Source: Thalassotalea profundi (GTDB taxonomy: Bacteria > Pseudomonadota > Gammaproteobacteria > Enterobacterales > Alteromonadaceae). Taken from it: a stretch of 64,000 nucleotides of DNA. This document shows positions 1-10,177 of the stretch, one piece after another (the stretch's first letter is position 1; each line of letters starts with the position of its first letter). Under the pieces are notes generated by a model. That model worked only from the letters and a program-made list of their open reading frames with translations, was not told where the DNA came from and made no database searches. A program made the position numbers and the translations under genes. The stretch is from positions 124,001-188,000 of the forward strand of contig NZ_BNAH01000008.1 in assembly GCF_014653195.1 (NCBI RefSeq), written 5' to 3'.

Positions 1-1
1 T

Positions 2-868
2 GCTCATTCGTTAGATTGGTTTACAAAAGAGCCTAAAGTTACATTTGAAACACAAGCATTACAATATGAAAAGCAAGCACTAGGGCAACAAGTGTTAACG
101 CCTGAAAGCAAAGTTATTAGCCATAATAATTTTTATGAATTTGGTACAGCAAAAAGTGATCCTTTCAATAATTCTCAGGGCTTTAAAGTAGAACCATGGC
201 AACTAAAAGTATCAGGTGAAGTCGAAAACCCCATAACCTTAAATTATGATGATTTAACCTCAATGTTTACATTGGAAGAGCGTATATACCGATTACGCTG
301 TGTGGAAGCATGGTCGATGGTTATTCCATGGGTAGGTTTTCAATTGTCTTCTCTCATTGCTAAAGCTAAGCCATTATCAACGGCGCAATATGTGGCTTTT
401 GAAACACTTGAAGATCCAAAGCAAATGCCAGGACAAGCCAATCGAAGACTTGGTGGTGGCATCAGTTATCCTTATGTTGAAGGATTACGAATTGATGAAG
501 CTTCAAATCCATTAACATTAATGGCTGTTGGATTATATGGTAAGACTTTACCGCCTCAAAATGGCGCGCCCATTCGATTAGTGGTGCCCTGGAAGTATGG
601 TTTTAAAAGTATCAAATCAATCGTGGGTATTAAATTATTAAAAACTCAACCACCAACGACATGGAATCGTTTGGCTGCAAATGAATATGGTTTTTATGCC
701 AATGTTAATCCTGAAGTCGATCATCCTAGATGGAGTCAGGCAAGTGAGCGTCGAATTACTACGGGTGGTTTACTTGCTCGAAACCGTATCGAAACACAAA
801 TGTTTAACGGTTATGGTGACGAGGTTGCTCATCTATATAAAGGTTTGGATTTACGGAAAAATTATTAA
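2..868 (+). CDS. msrP: MsrP, periplasmic methionine-sulfoxide reductase catalytic subunit (5' partial)
   Basis: Molybdopterin-dependent subunit of MsrPQ, which reduces oxidised methionines in periplasmic proteins. The frame is open to the window edge, so the Tat signal and first residues are missing; a GTG at 92 is internal, because upstream codons still match the family (the region reading HSLDWF). Family landmarks are the NNFYEFG segment, the RCVEAWSMV stretch whose Cys ligates molybdenum, [27 protein letters not shown] and [15 protein letters not shown] text near the C-terminus. The stop overlaps the next start (TAATG), so it is translationally coupled to msrQ. High confidence. Confidence 0.95.
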   Translation, partial: AHSLDWFTKEPKVTFETQALQYEKQALGQQVLTPESKVISHNNFYEFGTAKSDPFNNSQGFKVEPWQLKVSGEVENPITLNYDDLTSMFTLEERIYRLRCVEAWSMVIPWVGFQLSSLIAKAKPLSTAQYVAFETLEDPKQMPGQANRRLGGGISYPYVEGLRIDEASNPLTLMAVGLYGKTLPPQNGAPIRLVVPWKYGFKSIKSIVGIKLLKTQPPTTWNRLAANEYGFYANVNPEVDHPRWSQASERRITTGGLLARNRIETQMFNGYGDEVAHLYKGLDLRKNY

Positions 869-1467
869 TGCCTATTAGTCTTAATCAACACACTATGATG
901 ATTAAAATAGCTATTCATTTCTTGTGTTTAGTTTTGTTAGTAAACCAATACTGGCTGGCACTTAATGATGATTTAGGAGCAGATCCTGTTGAAGCTATCT
1001 TGCACTTTACTGGTATTGGGGCATTTAATTTACTTATTCTCAGTTTGAGTATTTCGCCATTAGTTCGTATTTTTAAATTTACATCATTCATTCATTACCG
1101 ACGACTTTTAGGCTTATATTGTTTCTTATATGTGCTTGCTCATTTACTCAGCTTTCTTGCTTTTGAAGTACAATTTGATTGGCAATTATTTCTCAATGAA
1201 ATTATTGAAAGGCCCTATATGACTTTTGGCATGATAGCATTTGTTATTTTATTATTATTGACAATAACTTCTATTGATAAAATTAAACGTCAAATGAGAA
1301 AGTCTTGGCAAAAGCTACATCATTGGGTTTATTTAGTAATTGTTTTAGCAAGTATTCACTTTTATATGTCGGTAAAGTCAGATATTACTGAGCCGTTAGT
1401 GTATGCCTTAATTTCATTGATATTACTTAGTTTTCGCTGGAAGAAACTCTTTAAATATTTTCGTTAA
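868..1467 (+). CDS. msrQ: MsrQ, heme-binding membrane subunit of MsrPQ
   Basis: Inner-membrane b-type heme protein that passes quinone-pool electrons to MsrP. The 199 residues, about six hydrophobic segments and the ferric-reductase-like layout (His in the LGLYCFLYVLAHL region and in KLHHWVYLVIV) fit the YedZ/MsrQ family. The start codon overlaps the msrP stop by one base, the expected operon partner. The gene is normal in length and ends before a 187-base spacer in which I see only a short palindrome around 1496-1507 and no gene. Confidence 0.95.
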   Translation: MPISLNQHTMMIKIAIHFLCLVLLVNQYWLALNDDLGADPVEAILHFTGIGAFNLLILSLSISPLVRIFKFTSFIHYRRLLGLYCFLYVLAHLLSFLAFEVQFDWQLFLNEIIERPYMTFGMIAFVILLLLTITSIDKIKRQMRKSWQKLHHWVYLVIVLASIHFYMSVKSDITEPLVYALISLILLSFRWKKLFKYFR

Positions 1468-1654
1468 TTATTTTCTATTTAGTACTTACTATACTGGTAA
1501 TATTACCGAGTGATGATTTTAGTTGCTGTTGGTCTTATATATTTGACGGCCTGTCGCAGAACACTCGTTGACACTTCCCTCAAGCTTGCTCAATCTTCTA
1601 ATTCATAATATCTTTTATAAATAATAATATTATGGCTTATAAGAGACCCTACCT

Positions 1655-3037
1655 ATGAATAAATATCTACCGTCAATCTTGGTGACGGCGATATCAGTTG
1701 CATTAACAGGCTGTTTGCAAACTGATGCGCAAGATGAAAAAGTTCTTATCAATAAAAATCCTTATCCCAGTGCATACAAAGTATTACCTTCGCAAATGAC
1801 CTTGATAAAAAATGCTATCGTTCTTACTGGTACCGGCGAGCGTCTTGATAACGCTGATTTGCTTATGGAAAATGGCAAAATAGTCAAAGTAGGTGAAAAC
1901 TTATCATCAAGCGATGCTATTGAGGTGGATGCGAATGGTAAATGGGTAACCCCAGGTATTATTGATGTACATTCACATTTAGGCGTTTATCCTAGTCCTT
2001 CAGTTGAATCTCACTCTGATGGTAACGAAGCAACTCAACCTAATACGTCTGAGGTTTGGGCTGAACATAGTGTTTGGCCACAAGATCCAGGCTTTCAAGC
2101 TGCTCGAGCTGGTGGCATTACAACGTTACAAATATTACCGGGATCTGCAAATCTATTTGGTGGCCGTGGCGTTACGTTACGAAATGTACCAAGTCATACC
2201 ATGCAAGGAATGAAATTTCCTGATGCTCCTTATGGCTTAAAAATGGCGTGTGGTGAAAACCCTAAACGTGTTTATGGTGGCAAAAAGGTATCACCTGCTA
2301 CACGAATGGGTAATATGGCAGGCTATCGTATGGCGTGGGCTGAAGCGACTGAATATAAAAGAGCGTGGGACAAATATGAAGCAGACTATGCTAATGGCTT
2401 AAATGCTGAAGCACCTACACGTGATATTGAGTTAGACACCTTAAAAGGTGTCCTAGATGGCGAAATTAAAGTTCACAATCACTGTTATAAAGCCGAAGAA
2501 ATGGCGATGATGATTGATTTAGGAAAAGAGTTTAATTACCACTCTGGCACATTTCATCATGCTGTAGAAGGTTACAAAATAGCTGATTTGTTAGCTGAAA
2601 ATGGTAATTGTGCCGCTATGTGGCCAGATTGGTGGGGCTTTAAAATGGAAGCTTACGATATGGTGCCAGAAAATGTAGCAATTGTTGATGCAGTTAAAAA
2701 TTCATGTGCAATTGTACATTCTGATTCAGATACGACTATTCAACGTTTGAATCAAGAAGCAGGAAAAGTGATGTATCGTGCAAATGATAATGGTTTTGAT
2801 ATAAAACCTGAACATGCGATTAAATGGATCACGAGTAATGCAGCTAAATCTTTAGGCCTTGAAAATACTACGGGTAGCTTAGAAGTTGGTAAGCGTGCTG
2901 ATGTTGTTATCTGGAATCAAAATCCATTTAGTGTTTATGCTCAAGCAGAACAAGTTTTTGTTGATGGGGCTAAGGTATATGATAGACACGATGAAAAGTA
3001 TCAAGCGAAAAGCGATTTTATGCTAGGCCAGAAATAA
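1655..3037 (+). CDS. Secreted/lipoprotein amidohydrolase, metal site intact
   Basis: Amidohydrolase-superfamily (imidazolonepropionase-like) TIM-barrel enzyme of 460 residues; substrate unknown. It begins with a lipoprotein-type signal ending in LTGC, so it is probably anchored in the envelope. The metal-binding HxH motif is present (DVHSHLG, about residue 104), with later His-rich segments (VHNH, YHSGTFHHA) and an HSDSD segment supplying the conserved Asp. The C-terminal GSLEVGKRADVVIWNQNPF is the family signature. It is followed after 11 bases by a paralogue that has lost the metal motif, and the two probably form an operon and perhaps a heteromeric complex. Family certain, reaction not. 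Confidence 0.85.
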   Translation: MNKYLPSILVTAISVALTGCLQTDAQDEKVLINKNPYPSAYKVLPSQMTLIKNAIVLTGTGERLDNADLLMENGKIVKVGENLSSSDAIEVDANGKWVTPGIIDVHSHLGVYPSPSVESHSDGNEATQPNTSEVWAEHSVWPQDPGFQAARAGGITTLQILPGSANLFGGRGVTLRNVPSHTMQGMKFPDAPYGLKMACGENPKRVYGGKKVSPATRMGNMAGYRMAWAEATEYKRAWDKYEADYANGLNAEAPTRDIELDTLKGVLDGEIKVHNHCYKAEEMAMMIDLGKEFNYHSGTFHHAVEGYKIADLLAENGNCAAMWPDWWGFKMEAYDMVPENVAIVDAVKNSCAIVHSDSDTTIQRLNQEAGKVMYRANDNGFDIKPEHAIKWITSNAAKSLGLENTTGSLEVGKRADVVIWNQNPFSVYAQAEQVFVDGAKVYDRHDEKYQAKSDFMLGQK

Positions 3038-3048
3038 GAGGAATACCT

Positions 3049-4278
3049 ATGAAAAATTTAACACTGTTTAAGTCTTCTCTTGTTGCATTAGCATTAGCGG
3101 CTTCGACATCTTTATTTGCACAAAGTGTTGCTATCACTAATGCAACAGTACACACAGTTACTGACGAAGGCATATTAACTAACGCAACTATTGTGATGGA
3201 TAATGGCGTAATAACTGCAATTAACCCTGAAAACGTTAATGCAGATACCGTGATTGATGCTAAAGGACAAATTTTAACGCCGGGCTTTATTAGCGCGATG
3301 AATCAATTAGGATTAGTTGAAGTCTCTGCCGTATCAAGAAGTCGTGATGCAGGCGATAAAAAAGCAGATATAACTTTTGATCCAAGTATCGCATTTAATC
3401 CTAATTCAACAGTGATCCCGTTCAGTCGATCAGGTGGGATCACAAGTAGCATCGTAGTGCCGAATGGTGGCGATGATATGTTTAAAGGCCAAGCATTTAT
3501 TGCAGACTTGTCTGGTAAACCTGACAGTATAGTAAAAAAAGGTAGTGCTGTACTGATTGATTTAGGCTCTCAAAGTAAGGGATCACGCGTATTAAATTTA
3601 CAAAAATTGCGTGTTGAACTAGAAGATGCTAAATCAATGAGTAAAAAAGATAGTAAAGATAAAGAGCCTAAACGTGATGCAAAAATTATTAATGCATTAC
3701 TTGCGGGAGAGTTACCTTTGATTGCCCATGCAGATCGTGCTACCGATTTACTTGAATTGATTAACATTAAAAAGGATTTTGGTATTAATGTTGTATTAGC
3801 TGGTGCAGCGGATGCTGTGCGTATTGCACCACAATTGGCAGATGCTAATATTCCAGTTATTGTCAATGCAATTAGTAATTTACCCAGCAGTTTTGATTCT
3901 TTAAATGTTTCTTTGGATAATGCTGGGTTGCTTCAAAAAGCAGGGGTTAAAGTATTACTTACGATTAGCGGTGGAACACATAATATGTATCAACTACGTT
4001 TTGATACTGGAGTCGCTGTTGCTAATGGTTTACCTAAAAATGAAGCTTTAGCTGCAATTACTGCGAATATTGCTGATGTTTTTTCTCTTGATGCAGGTCG
4101 CATAGCTATAGGGAAAAAAGCTGACGTAGTGTTATGGAGTGCTGATCCTTTCGAGTTAAGTTCACGTGTTGAACACATGTGGATTAATGGTGAAGAGGTC
4201 AATATGCGAACTCGACAAGATGCACTACGTGACCGATATACGGCGCAAAGTGATATGCCGCGAGCTTATACTAAATAA
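3049..4278 (+). CDS. Amidohydrolase-like protein lacking the HxH metal motif
   Basis: A 409-residue paralogue of the preceding gene with a cleavable signal peptide (hydrophobic core then SLFAQS). It keeps the N-terminal beta-sandwich and the C-terminal GKKADVVLWSADPF signature, but the segment that should read PGxIDxHxHxG reads TPGFISAMNQLGLVEV, with no histidines, and the barrel His residues are also poorly represented. It is therefore probably not a normal binuclear metallohydrolase; a structural or regulatory partner of the upstream enzyme is one reading. RBS-like GAGG lies just before the start. A strong terminator follows at 4315. Related degenerate proteins are, to my recollection, common in Alteromonadales. 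Confidence 0.8.
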   Translation: MKNLTLFKSSLVALALAASTSLFAQSVAITNATVHTVTDEGILTNATIVMDNGVITAINPENVNADTVIDAKGQILTPGFISAMNQLGLVEVSAVSRSRDAGDKKADITFDPSIAFNPNSTVIPFSRSGGITSSIVVPNGGDDMFKGQAFIADLSGKPDSIVKKGSAVLIDLGSQSKGSRVLNLQKLRVELEDAKSMSKKDSKDKEPKRDAKIINALLAGELPLIAHADRATDLLELINIKKDFGINVVLAGAADAVRIAPQLADANIPVIVNAISNLPSSFDSLNVSLDNAGLLQKAGVKVLLTISGGTHNMYQLRFDTGVAVANGLPKNEALAAITANIADVFSLDAGRIAIGKKADVVLWSADPFELSSRVEHMWINGEEVNMRTRQDALRDRYTAQSDMPRAYTK

Positions 4279-4314
4279 TTTATTTTTAATTAAATAGTTT
4301 CGCTATAAATCCAA

Positions 4315-4345
4315 AGCCAAGGTATCCCTTGGCTTTTTTATTTTT
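4315..4345 (+). terminator. Rho-independent terminator after the amidohydrolase pair
   Basis: Eight-base-pair stem AGCCAAGG / CCTTGGCT with a four-base loop (4315-4334) followed by a T-rich tract. It ends the transcript of the two amidohydrolase genes. Confidence 0.9.
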
Positions 4346-4452
4346 GCCTTGAGGAACTCGCGGTTGAAAGTGCTAATGGATGTTTTTACGCTTCCTTCCG
4401 TTGGGATACTCTATTAGACTACTGATAATGTTAACTTTACAGTGGTAGTTTT

Positions 4453-5322
4453 ATGAGTCATATGCCTTTAGTTTCTAATAAATACGGTGAAATCACTCAA
4501 TATCAGAAAGCTGACAGTGTCGATATTCTTAACATTCAGCACAGTCTTTGCTCTGCTTCTGTAAGTTTATATGGTGGACAAGTACTGAATTGGCAACCTA
4601 AAGGTCAACCTCCTGTATTATGGTTAAGTGATACGAGTCAGTATCAACAAGGAAAAGCTATTCGAGGTGGTATACCATTATGTTGGCCATGGTTTGGGGC
4701 TTATAAAGATGCAGGTAACCATGGCTTTGCACGGCAAATGCGTTGGGAGTTGTTAGAGGCTGATATAACAGAACATAAAGTAGAGTTAACGCTCGTAGCA
4801 GCAGGGGAAAATTTATCACATTTATGGCCTACACCATTCAAACTAGTTCAAAAAATATCCTTTTCAGCTCAATTTCAGCAACAATTAACAATCAGCAATT
4901 TATCTGATCAACCAGTTGAATTTACTAGTGCTTTCCATAGTTATTTTCAAGTGAGTTCACCTGAATATACGTCGGTTTCTGGATTAAATGGGGTAAAGTT
5001 TGATGATAAAAATACATTATTAACTGCTCAGCAAGATATACTCGATAACTGTGTTGGACCAATTGATAGAATTTATCATGATCATAATACTCAACAATTA
5101 AAAGATTCCGGTTGGCAACGAGTCATTGAGGTTGAATCAACGCATTGCCAACAGTGGGTTTTATGGAATCCGGGAAAAGAAGTAGCAAGTTCGATGAATG
5201 ATCTTCATTCTGGTGGCGAATCGGAATATGTTTGTTTAGAAGCGGCTAATACAGAGTGGCAAAATATTCCCGCCCAAAAAAGTGTAACTCTCAAGCAAAA
5301 AATATCTGTTATTCCTTTTTAA
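4453..5322 (+). CDS. D-hexose-6-phosphate mutarotase (YeaD family)
   Basis: Aldose-1-epimerase-fold enzyme that interconverts the anomers of glucose-6-phosphate and related sugars in the cytoplasm. The 289 residues include GIPLCWPWFG (about 74-83), the catalytic His in TSAFHSYF (His162) and catalytic Glu in VCLEAANTEW (Glu264), which line up with the E. coli YeaD arrangement. It stands alone: a terminator lies upstream and mutH converges from downstream with only about 30 bases between the stops. No signal peptide. Confidence 0.9.
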   Translation: MSHMPLVSNKYGEITQYQKADSVDILNIQHSLCSASVSLYGGQVLNWQPKGQPPVLWLSDTSQYQQGKAIRGGIPLCWPWFGAYKDAGNHGFARQMRWELLEADITEHKVELTLVAAGENLSHLWPTPFKLVQKISFSAQFQQQLTISNLSDQPVEFTSAFHSYFQVSSPEYTSVSGLNGVKFDDKNTLLTAQQDILDNCVGPIDRIYHDHNTQQLKDSGWQRVIEVESTHCQQWVLWNPGKEVASSMNDLHSGGESEYVCLEAANTEWQNIPAQKSVTLKQKISVIPF

Positions 5323-5353
5323 TAAGTAGTTAGAGTAATAGATATTAACTAGA

Positions 5354-6031
5354 TTATTCAACTCTAAGGTGCTGATGGATTAGACGCTGAGTAAAAACTG
5401 TTTTTAAATAAAAACCTCGAGGTAAGGTTAAAAATGGCTCTCCTTTATGATTAAAGGCTTTCGTCTTTACACTAGAATTCGCGGCTTTAGGTCTTAATTG
5501 CAAAATATCGCCATGCTTCCCTGTAATTTGTTCAACTTTCCCTAAAACAATCATGTCGGTTAGCTCTTGCCAGTCCTGTGCAAGTTGCTGTTCTTCTTCA
5601 ATATTGGGCGACCAAATAAATGGAGTTGCTACTATACGTTCCGCGATAGGTATTTCTCGCTCTGAGATGACAGGCACCCAAAGAACACGTGCTAATTTAT
5701 TTTTTAGATGACTATTTTCCCATATTACGCCAGTGAGTCCGACTAAAGGAGCCACACAAACAAATGTTGTTTCAAGGGGCTTGCCTGAATAATTAATGGG
5801 TAATGATTTTAGCTCTATCCCTAAGCTAGGAAAGTCGGGCTCAGGTTTTGAACCTGCACTTGCTCCTAGCACATGCTCTAATAATAAGCCGATCCAGCCT
5901 TTTTCTTTGTTCAAGTTCTTAGGTACTTGAATTCCGGCTTTTCGAGCAATCTCTCCTAACGTTAGCCCTGATAGTGCTTGCGCTCTAGTTAATAGTTCTT
6001 GCTCATCATTTGGGGGAAGGGTTAAAGCCAT
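5354..6031 (-). CDS. mutH: MutH, DNA mismatch repair endonuclease
   Basis: Sequence-specific endonuclease that nicks the unmethylated strand at hemimethylated GATC, directed by MutS and MutL. The 225 residues carry the type II-like catalytic triad in [15 protein letters not shown] (Asp66, Glu73, Lys75). Length and gene order (divergent from rppH) match gammaproteobacterial mutH. Its presence implies a Dam-methylating gammaproteobacterium. The 246-base spacer to rppH should contain the divergent promoters; I did not identify a convincing single one. Confidence 0.95.
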   Translation of the reverse strand: MALTLPPNDEQELLTRAQALSGLTLGEIARKAGIQVPKNLNKEKGWIGLLLEHVLGASAGSKPEPDFPSLGIELKSLPINYSGKPLETTFVCVAPLVGLTGVIWENSHLKNKLARVLWVPVISEREIPIAERIVATPFIWSPNIEEEQQLAQDWQELTDMIVLGKVEQITGKHGDILQLRPKAANSSVKTKAFNHKGEPFLTLPRGFYLKTVFTQRLIHQHLRVE

Positions 6032-6277
6032 AGGTATGTTTGATCATTGAATTTATTATTCATCTAAAGCGTATTATCCTAATGCAAGGGTATTGATGCA
6101 AGTTTGTTTATGATTAAATACCTGCAACTGATAGCCTGAACTATCTTTGTGATTGCTTGTTCATCTATTATCGCAATCAATTGAAAATTAAACCTTCTTT
6201 TTAAGTCATTTATTATTTGCTCAAATGGCGCGTTTATGGAAGAATCAAAGTATAACTAAAATGCACTAGGGGTTCCT

Positions 6278-6784
6278 GTGATAGATGCCGAAGGCTATCG
6301 AGCCAATGTCGGCATAGTAATAATCAATGACAGGGGACAAGTATTTTGGGCCAGACGTAATGGTCAGCATTCATGGCAATACCCACAAGGTGGCGTAGAT
6401 GAAGGTGAATCAGCAGAACAGACTATGTATAGGGAATTACATGAGGAAGTTGGACTGAAACCTGAACATGTTAAAATTGTTGCAACGACTAAACATTGGC
6501 TAAGATACAAATTACCAAAACGATTAATAAGACACGACAGTAAGCCTGTTTGTATTGGGCAAAAGCAAAAATGGTTTTTGCTTAAATTAACAGCAAATGA
6601 ATCAGCGTTTGATTTAATTCATACTGATCATCCTGAATTTGATGATTGGCGCTGGGTAAGTTACTGGTATCCAGTACGTCAGGTTGTTTCTTTTAAGCGA
6701 GATGTATATCGCAAAGTAATGAAAGAGTTTGCTCCTCATACTATGCCATATCAACGCCCAGATCGTCGTAAACGTAGAAATTGA
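6278..6784 (+). CDS. rppH: RppH, RNA pyrophosphohydrolase
   Basis: Nudix hydrolase that removes pyrophosphate from the 5' end of mRNA and triggers RNase E decay. The start is GTG, supported by the conserved N-terminus [13 protein letters not shown]. The Nudix box runs [22 protein letters not shown] (about residues 37-58, REXXEE present), and the C-terminal [20 protein letters not shown] segment is diagnostic of RppH. 168 residues is normal. A hairpin terminator follows at 6809. In relatives rppH precedes ptsP, as here. Confidence 0.96.
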   Translation: MIDAEGYRANVGIVIINDRGQVFWARRNGQHSWQYPQGGVDEGESAEQTMYRELHEEVGLKPEHVKIVATTKHWLRYKLPKRLIRHDSKPVCIGQKQKWFLLKLTANESAFDLIHTDHPEFDDWRWVSYWYPVRQVVSFKRDVYRKVMKEFAPHTMPYQRPDRRKRRN

Positions 6785-6808
6785 TTATTATTATGTAGTC
6801 GTAATATT

Positions 6809-6838
6809 AAATTGCTCACTTACATTAGTGAGCAATTT
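6809..6838 (+). terminator. Hairpin terminator after rppH
   Basis: Perfect 12-bp stem AAATTGCTCACT / AGTGAGCAATTT with a six-base loop, followed a few bases later by a short T tract (TTACTTTTT). It separates rppH from ptsP, which therefore probably also has its own promoter in 6840-7000. Confidence 0.75.
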
Positions 6839-7003
6839 GCAAATTACTTTTTAAACGGAGTTAGTTCTTACAATTTACCATCTCGTTTCAAAAAAATACT
6901 TTCAGAGAAATATCGTATTATTCTCATTTCGTGACATTTAATGGTCTTATATCGAGCGTTACAATGCGTTGCTGATTTCAGCTAATAACTATCGAGGAAT
7001 TTC

Positions 7004-9280
7004 ATGCTAACTACATTGCGTCGAATAATTTTGGAGTTTAGCCAAGATAGTGAGCTAGAAAGCGCACTGCGTCGCATGGTTTCGCAAGTAAAGTTAGCAA
7101 TGAATACAGATTGCTGTTCTATCTACCTTGCTGATTATCAGTATCAGCATTTTGTGTTAATGGCTTCAGATGGCTTGTCTAAAGAATCTATCGGACAAAC
7201 AACAATCGACTTTTCTGAAGGTTTAGTTGGCTTAGTTGGACGGCGAGAAGAGCCATTAAATATAGCTAATGCGCAAAATCATCCCAAATTTATTTATACG
7301 CCTGAGGTAATGGAAGATGAGCTTCATGCCTTTTTAGGCACACCTATTATTCATCAACGTAAAGTCTTAGGTGTGTTAACTATCCAGCAAAAAGAAACGA
7401 GAAGCTTTACTGAAACTGAAGAAGCTTTTTTAGTGACATTAGCTGCTCAATTAGCAACCATATTATCGAATGCTGAAGCTTCAGGTTTGGTGTCTAAATA
7501 TACTCAAAACGGCCAATGGTTAAAACCATTAACAGGGGCGGCAGGTGCATCTGGTGTTGCTATGGCTCCAATTATGGTTGTGCAATTGGTTGCTGATTTA
7601 AATACGGTTGCTATTGAAAAGTGTCAAGATATAGCTGTGGAGCTACAACGACTTCAACAAGCTATTGAAAAAACCTTTTCCGATTTTGAAACTATGTCAT
7701 CACAGCTAGGCACTATTATTAGTGATAACAGCCTAGATATTTTTGAAATGTATAAGCAGTTACTTGATTCTGCAAATTTAGGCGGAGAAATTGCAAAAAA
7801 AATACACCTAAACTGGAATGCTGAAAGCGCGTTAAAGCTTGTTGTTGATAGTTATATATTGCAATTTGAGAGCTTGGAAGATGAATACTTACGTGAACGT
7901 GCATCAGATATAAGGGATTTAGGTAACCGATTATTACTCAATCTTCAGTCGCTTAATGCCGTTCAGCAATCCTCACCAGAAGAATTTATATTGCTTGCTA
8001 ATGACGTAACAGCATCTATGGTCGCCGATTTTCAACACCAAGGATTAAAAGGCATTGTTTCTTTCACGGGTTCAAGTAACTCTCATGCAGCTATTTTAGC
8101 TAGGGCACTCGCTATACCTGCAATTATGGGCGTTGAAAGAGTCCCTTATAGTAAATTAGATAAACAACTTGCTATAGTCGATGGTTATAACGGTGAATTA
8201 TTTATAGCACCAAACGAATCGCTTATTCGCGAATATCAGCATTTAATTGTTGAAGAAGGCGCATTATTCGATAAAGTTTTTGAAATAAAAGACTTGCCCA
8301 GTATTACCCCTGACGGCAAAGCCATTGAGTTACAACTTAATGCAGGCTTATCTCATGGCTTTGAGCATTCAAAAAATACTGGTGCGGTGGGTATTGGCTT
8401 ATATCGAACTGAAATTCCTTTTATGGACAGAAGTTGTTTTCCTTCGGAATATGAACAAACTTTACTTTATCAGAAAGTGCTAGCTGCTTTCCCTAAACAA
8501 TCAGTGACGATGCGTACCCTTGATGTGGGGGGCGATAAGTCTTTACCTTATTTCCCTATCACTGAAGATAATCCCTTCCTTGGTTGGCGTGGCATTCGTA
8601 TTACCTTAGATCACCCTGAGATATTTTTAGTACAAGTTCGTGCAATGATTCGTGCTAATGCAGGTCATGGCAATTTAGAAATAATGCTTCCTATGATTTC
8701 AAGCGTGACAGAAGTTGAAGAAGCCATAAGGTTAATTAACCAAGCCTATTATGAACTTAGCCTTGAATTGGATACCGCCCATGCTAAATTATTAGTAAAA
8801 CCCAAAGTCGGTATAATGATTGAGGTCCCTAGTAGTATTTTTCAATTAAAAGAATTGGCTGAAAAGGTAGATTTTTTCTCTGTGGGGAGTAATGACTTAA
8901 CCCAATATTTATTAGCGGTTGACCGAAATAATGCGCGAGTGTCGAGTTTATATAGCTCATATCACCCATCAGTATTAAGAGCGCTGAATTATATTGCCGA
9001 GCAAGCTAATCAACACTTAGTACCTTTAAGTTTATGTGGCGAATTAGCCAGTGAGCCTGCAGGAGCTTTGCTATTAATGGCGATGGGGTACGATAAATTA
9101 AGTATGAATCCTCATAATATATTGCGGATCAAATGGGTTATACGGCACGTTGAATTTAAACGAGCTAAAATTATTTTGTCTCATGCACTGACTTTTTCTA
9201 ATGCTAAACAAGTGCATAATTACATAAATGAACAGCTCGAATTATTAGGCTTGGGTGGTTTTGTTCGTGCAGGTATGTAG
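7004..9280 (+). CDS. ptsP: PtsP, enzyme I of the nitrogen phosphotransferase system
   Basis: EI-Ntr autophosphorylates with PEP and passes phosphate to NPr and EIIA-Ntr, a regulatory chain for potassium, nitrogen and envelope homeostasis. The 758 residues comprise an N-terminal GAF domain (about 1-160), a PEP-utiliser mobile domain with the phospho-histidine in GSSNSHAAILAR (His361), and the PEP-binding barrel with MRTLDVGGDKSLPYF, the Glu/Asp-rich IEVPSS and VGSNDLTQYLLAVDRNN segments. Full length. Two bases separate it from the TauE-like gene, so the two are probably cotranscribed. Confidence 0.96.
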   Translation: MLTTLRRIILEFSQDSELESALRRMVSQVKLAMNTDCCSIYLADYQYQHFVLMASDGLSKESIGQTTIDFSEGLVGLVGRREEPLNIANAQNHPKFIYTPEVMEDELHAFLGTPIIHQRKVLGVLTIQQKETRSFTETEEAFLVTLAAQLATILSNAEASGLVSKYTQNGQWLKPLTGAAGASGVAMAPIMVVQLVADLNTVAIEKCQDIAVELQRLQQAIEKTFSDFETMSSQLGTIISDNSLDIFEMYKQLLDSANLGGEIAKKIHLNWNAESALKLVVDSYILQFESLEDEYLRERASDIRDLGNRLLLNLQSLNAVQQSSPEEFILLANDVTASMVADFQHQGLKGIVSFTGSSNSHAAILARALAIPAIMGVERVPYSKLDKQLAIVDGYNGELFIAPNESLIREYQHLIVEEGALFDKVFEIKDLPSITPDGKAIELQLNAGLSHGFEHSKNTGAVGIGLYRTEIPFMDRSCFPSEYEQTLLYQKVLAAFPKQSVTMRTLDVGGDKSLPYFPITEDNPFLGWRGIRITLDHPEIFLVQVRAMIRANAGHGNLEIMLPMISSVTEVEEAIRLINQAYYELSLELDTAHAKLLVKPKVGIMIEVPSSIFQLKELAEKVDFFSVGSNDLTQYLLAVDRNNARVSSLYSSYHPSVLRALNYIAEQANQHLVPLSLCGELASEPAGALLLMAMGYDKLSMNPHNILRIKWVIRHVEFKRAKIILSHALTFSNAKQVHNYINEQLELLGLGGFVRAGM

Positions 9281-9282
9281 TA

Positions 9283-10077
9283 ATGATCGTTAGTACGTTT
9301 CTTTTATGTATGTTACTTGGTTGTGTTACCGGTTTCCTTGCAGGTTTGTTAGGAATCGGCGGCGGCTTAGTTATTGTGCCAGCGCTTGTGTATTTATTAC
9401 CGAGTGTCGGTGTTGAACCTGATCTTGTTATGCCTATTGCCTTAGCTACTTCATTAGCTTCAATTATGTTTACCTCTTCTTCAGCGGCTTGGGCTCATCA
9501 TAAAAATAAAAATATACCATGGAAAACTACTCGAAAATTAGTCGCAACTATTGCATTAGGAGCTTTAATTGGAGCCTATATTGCCGATGTTTTATCGAGC
9601 CAAACACTGAAAGTTGTATTTGCGATTTCAGTGATTTTACTCGCATCATATATGTTGTTATCTATCCGAATGACAAAAGTAAAACCTATGCCAGGCGATA
9701 AAGCTGTTGAGTTGATTGGCTTAATAACTGGCACGATCTCAAGTTTAATGGGAATTGCAGGGGGGGCGATTTTAGTCCCTGTATTAACGTATTTTTCAAT
9801 GTCAATTCGTCATGCTATAGGTACTGCAACAGTATGTGGTTTTGTTGTAGCTACGTTTGGTGCTATAGGTTTTATTGTTACAGGAATTGACCAAGAAGGT
9901 TTGCCAAATTGGAGCCTAGGTTATATTTATTTACCTGCATTATTAGGTTTTATTAGTACATCATCATTATTTGCTCCTTTGGGTGTTAAGTGGGCAACAA
10001 AAGTGCCAGTGAAAACATTAAAGAAAATGTTTGCGGCCTTTCTAATACTAGTAGCAATTAAAATGATTTTTAAATAG
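9283..10077 (+). CDS. TauE/SafE-family sulfite/sulfonate exporter-like permease
   Basis: Inner-membrane protein of 264 residues with two repeated halves, each with a glycine-rich opening (GLLGIGGGLVIVP near residue 20-32 and SSLMGIAGGAILVP near 150), the hallmark of TauE/SafE (DUF81). About eight membrane segments. Transported anion is unknown. It directly follows ptsP, the usual neighbour in Vibrio and Shewanella-like genomes; lgt, which commonly lies between this gene and thyA in those genera, is absent here. Confidence 0.88.
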   Translation: MIVSTFLLCMLLGCVTGFLAGLLGIGGGLVIVPALVYLLPSVGVEPDLVMPIALATSLASIMFTSSSAAWAHHKNKNIPWKTTRKLVATIALGALIGAYIADVLSSQTLKVVFAISVILLASYMLLSIRMTKVKPMPGDKAVELIGLITGTISSLMGIAGGAILVPVLTYFSMSIRHAIGTATVCGFVVATFGAIGFIVTGIDQEGLPNWSLGYIYLPALLGFISTSSLFAPLGVKWATKVPVKTLKKMFAAFLILVAIKMIFK

Positions 10078-10177
10078 CGAAAATATATTAACTAAATATT
10101 GCTGACCTTTAGCATCGTGCTTGATATTATAGATATTCAACCATTTCCTCAGATTTAATTACCATAGAGATACCATC

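Noticed and set aside
10078..10177. Missing lgt gene as evidence of deletion
   Set aside because: lgt often lies here in Vibrio and Shewanella, but it could simply be elsewhere in this lineage; the gap has no remnant, so nothing in the sequence supports a deletion.
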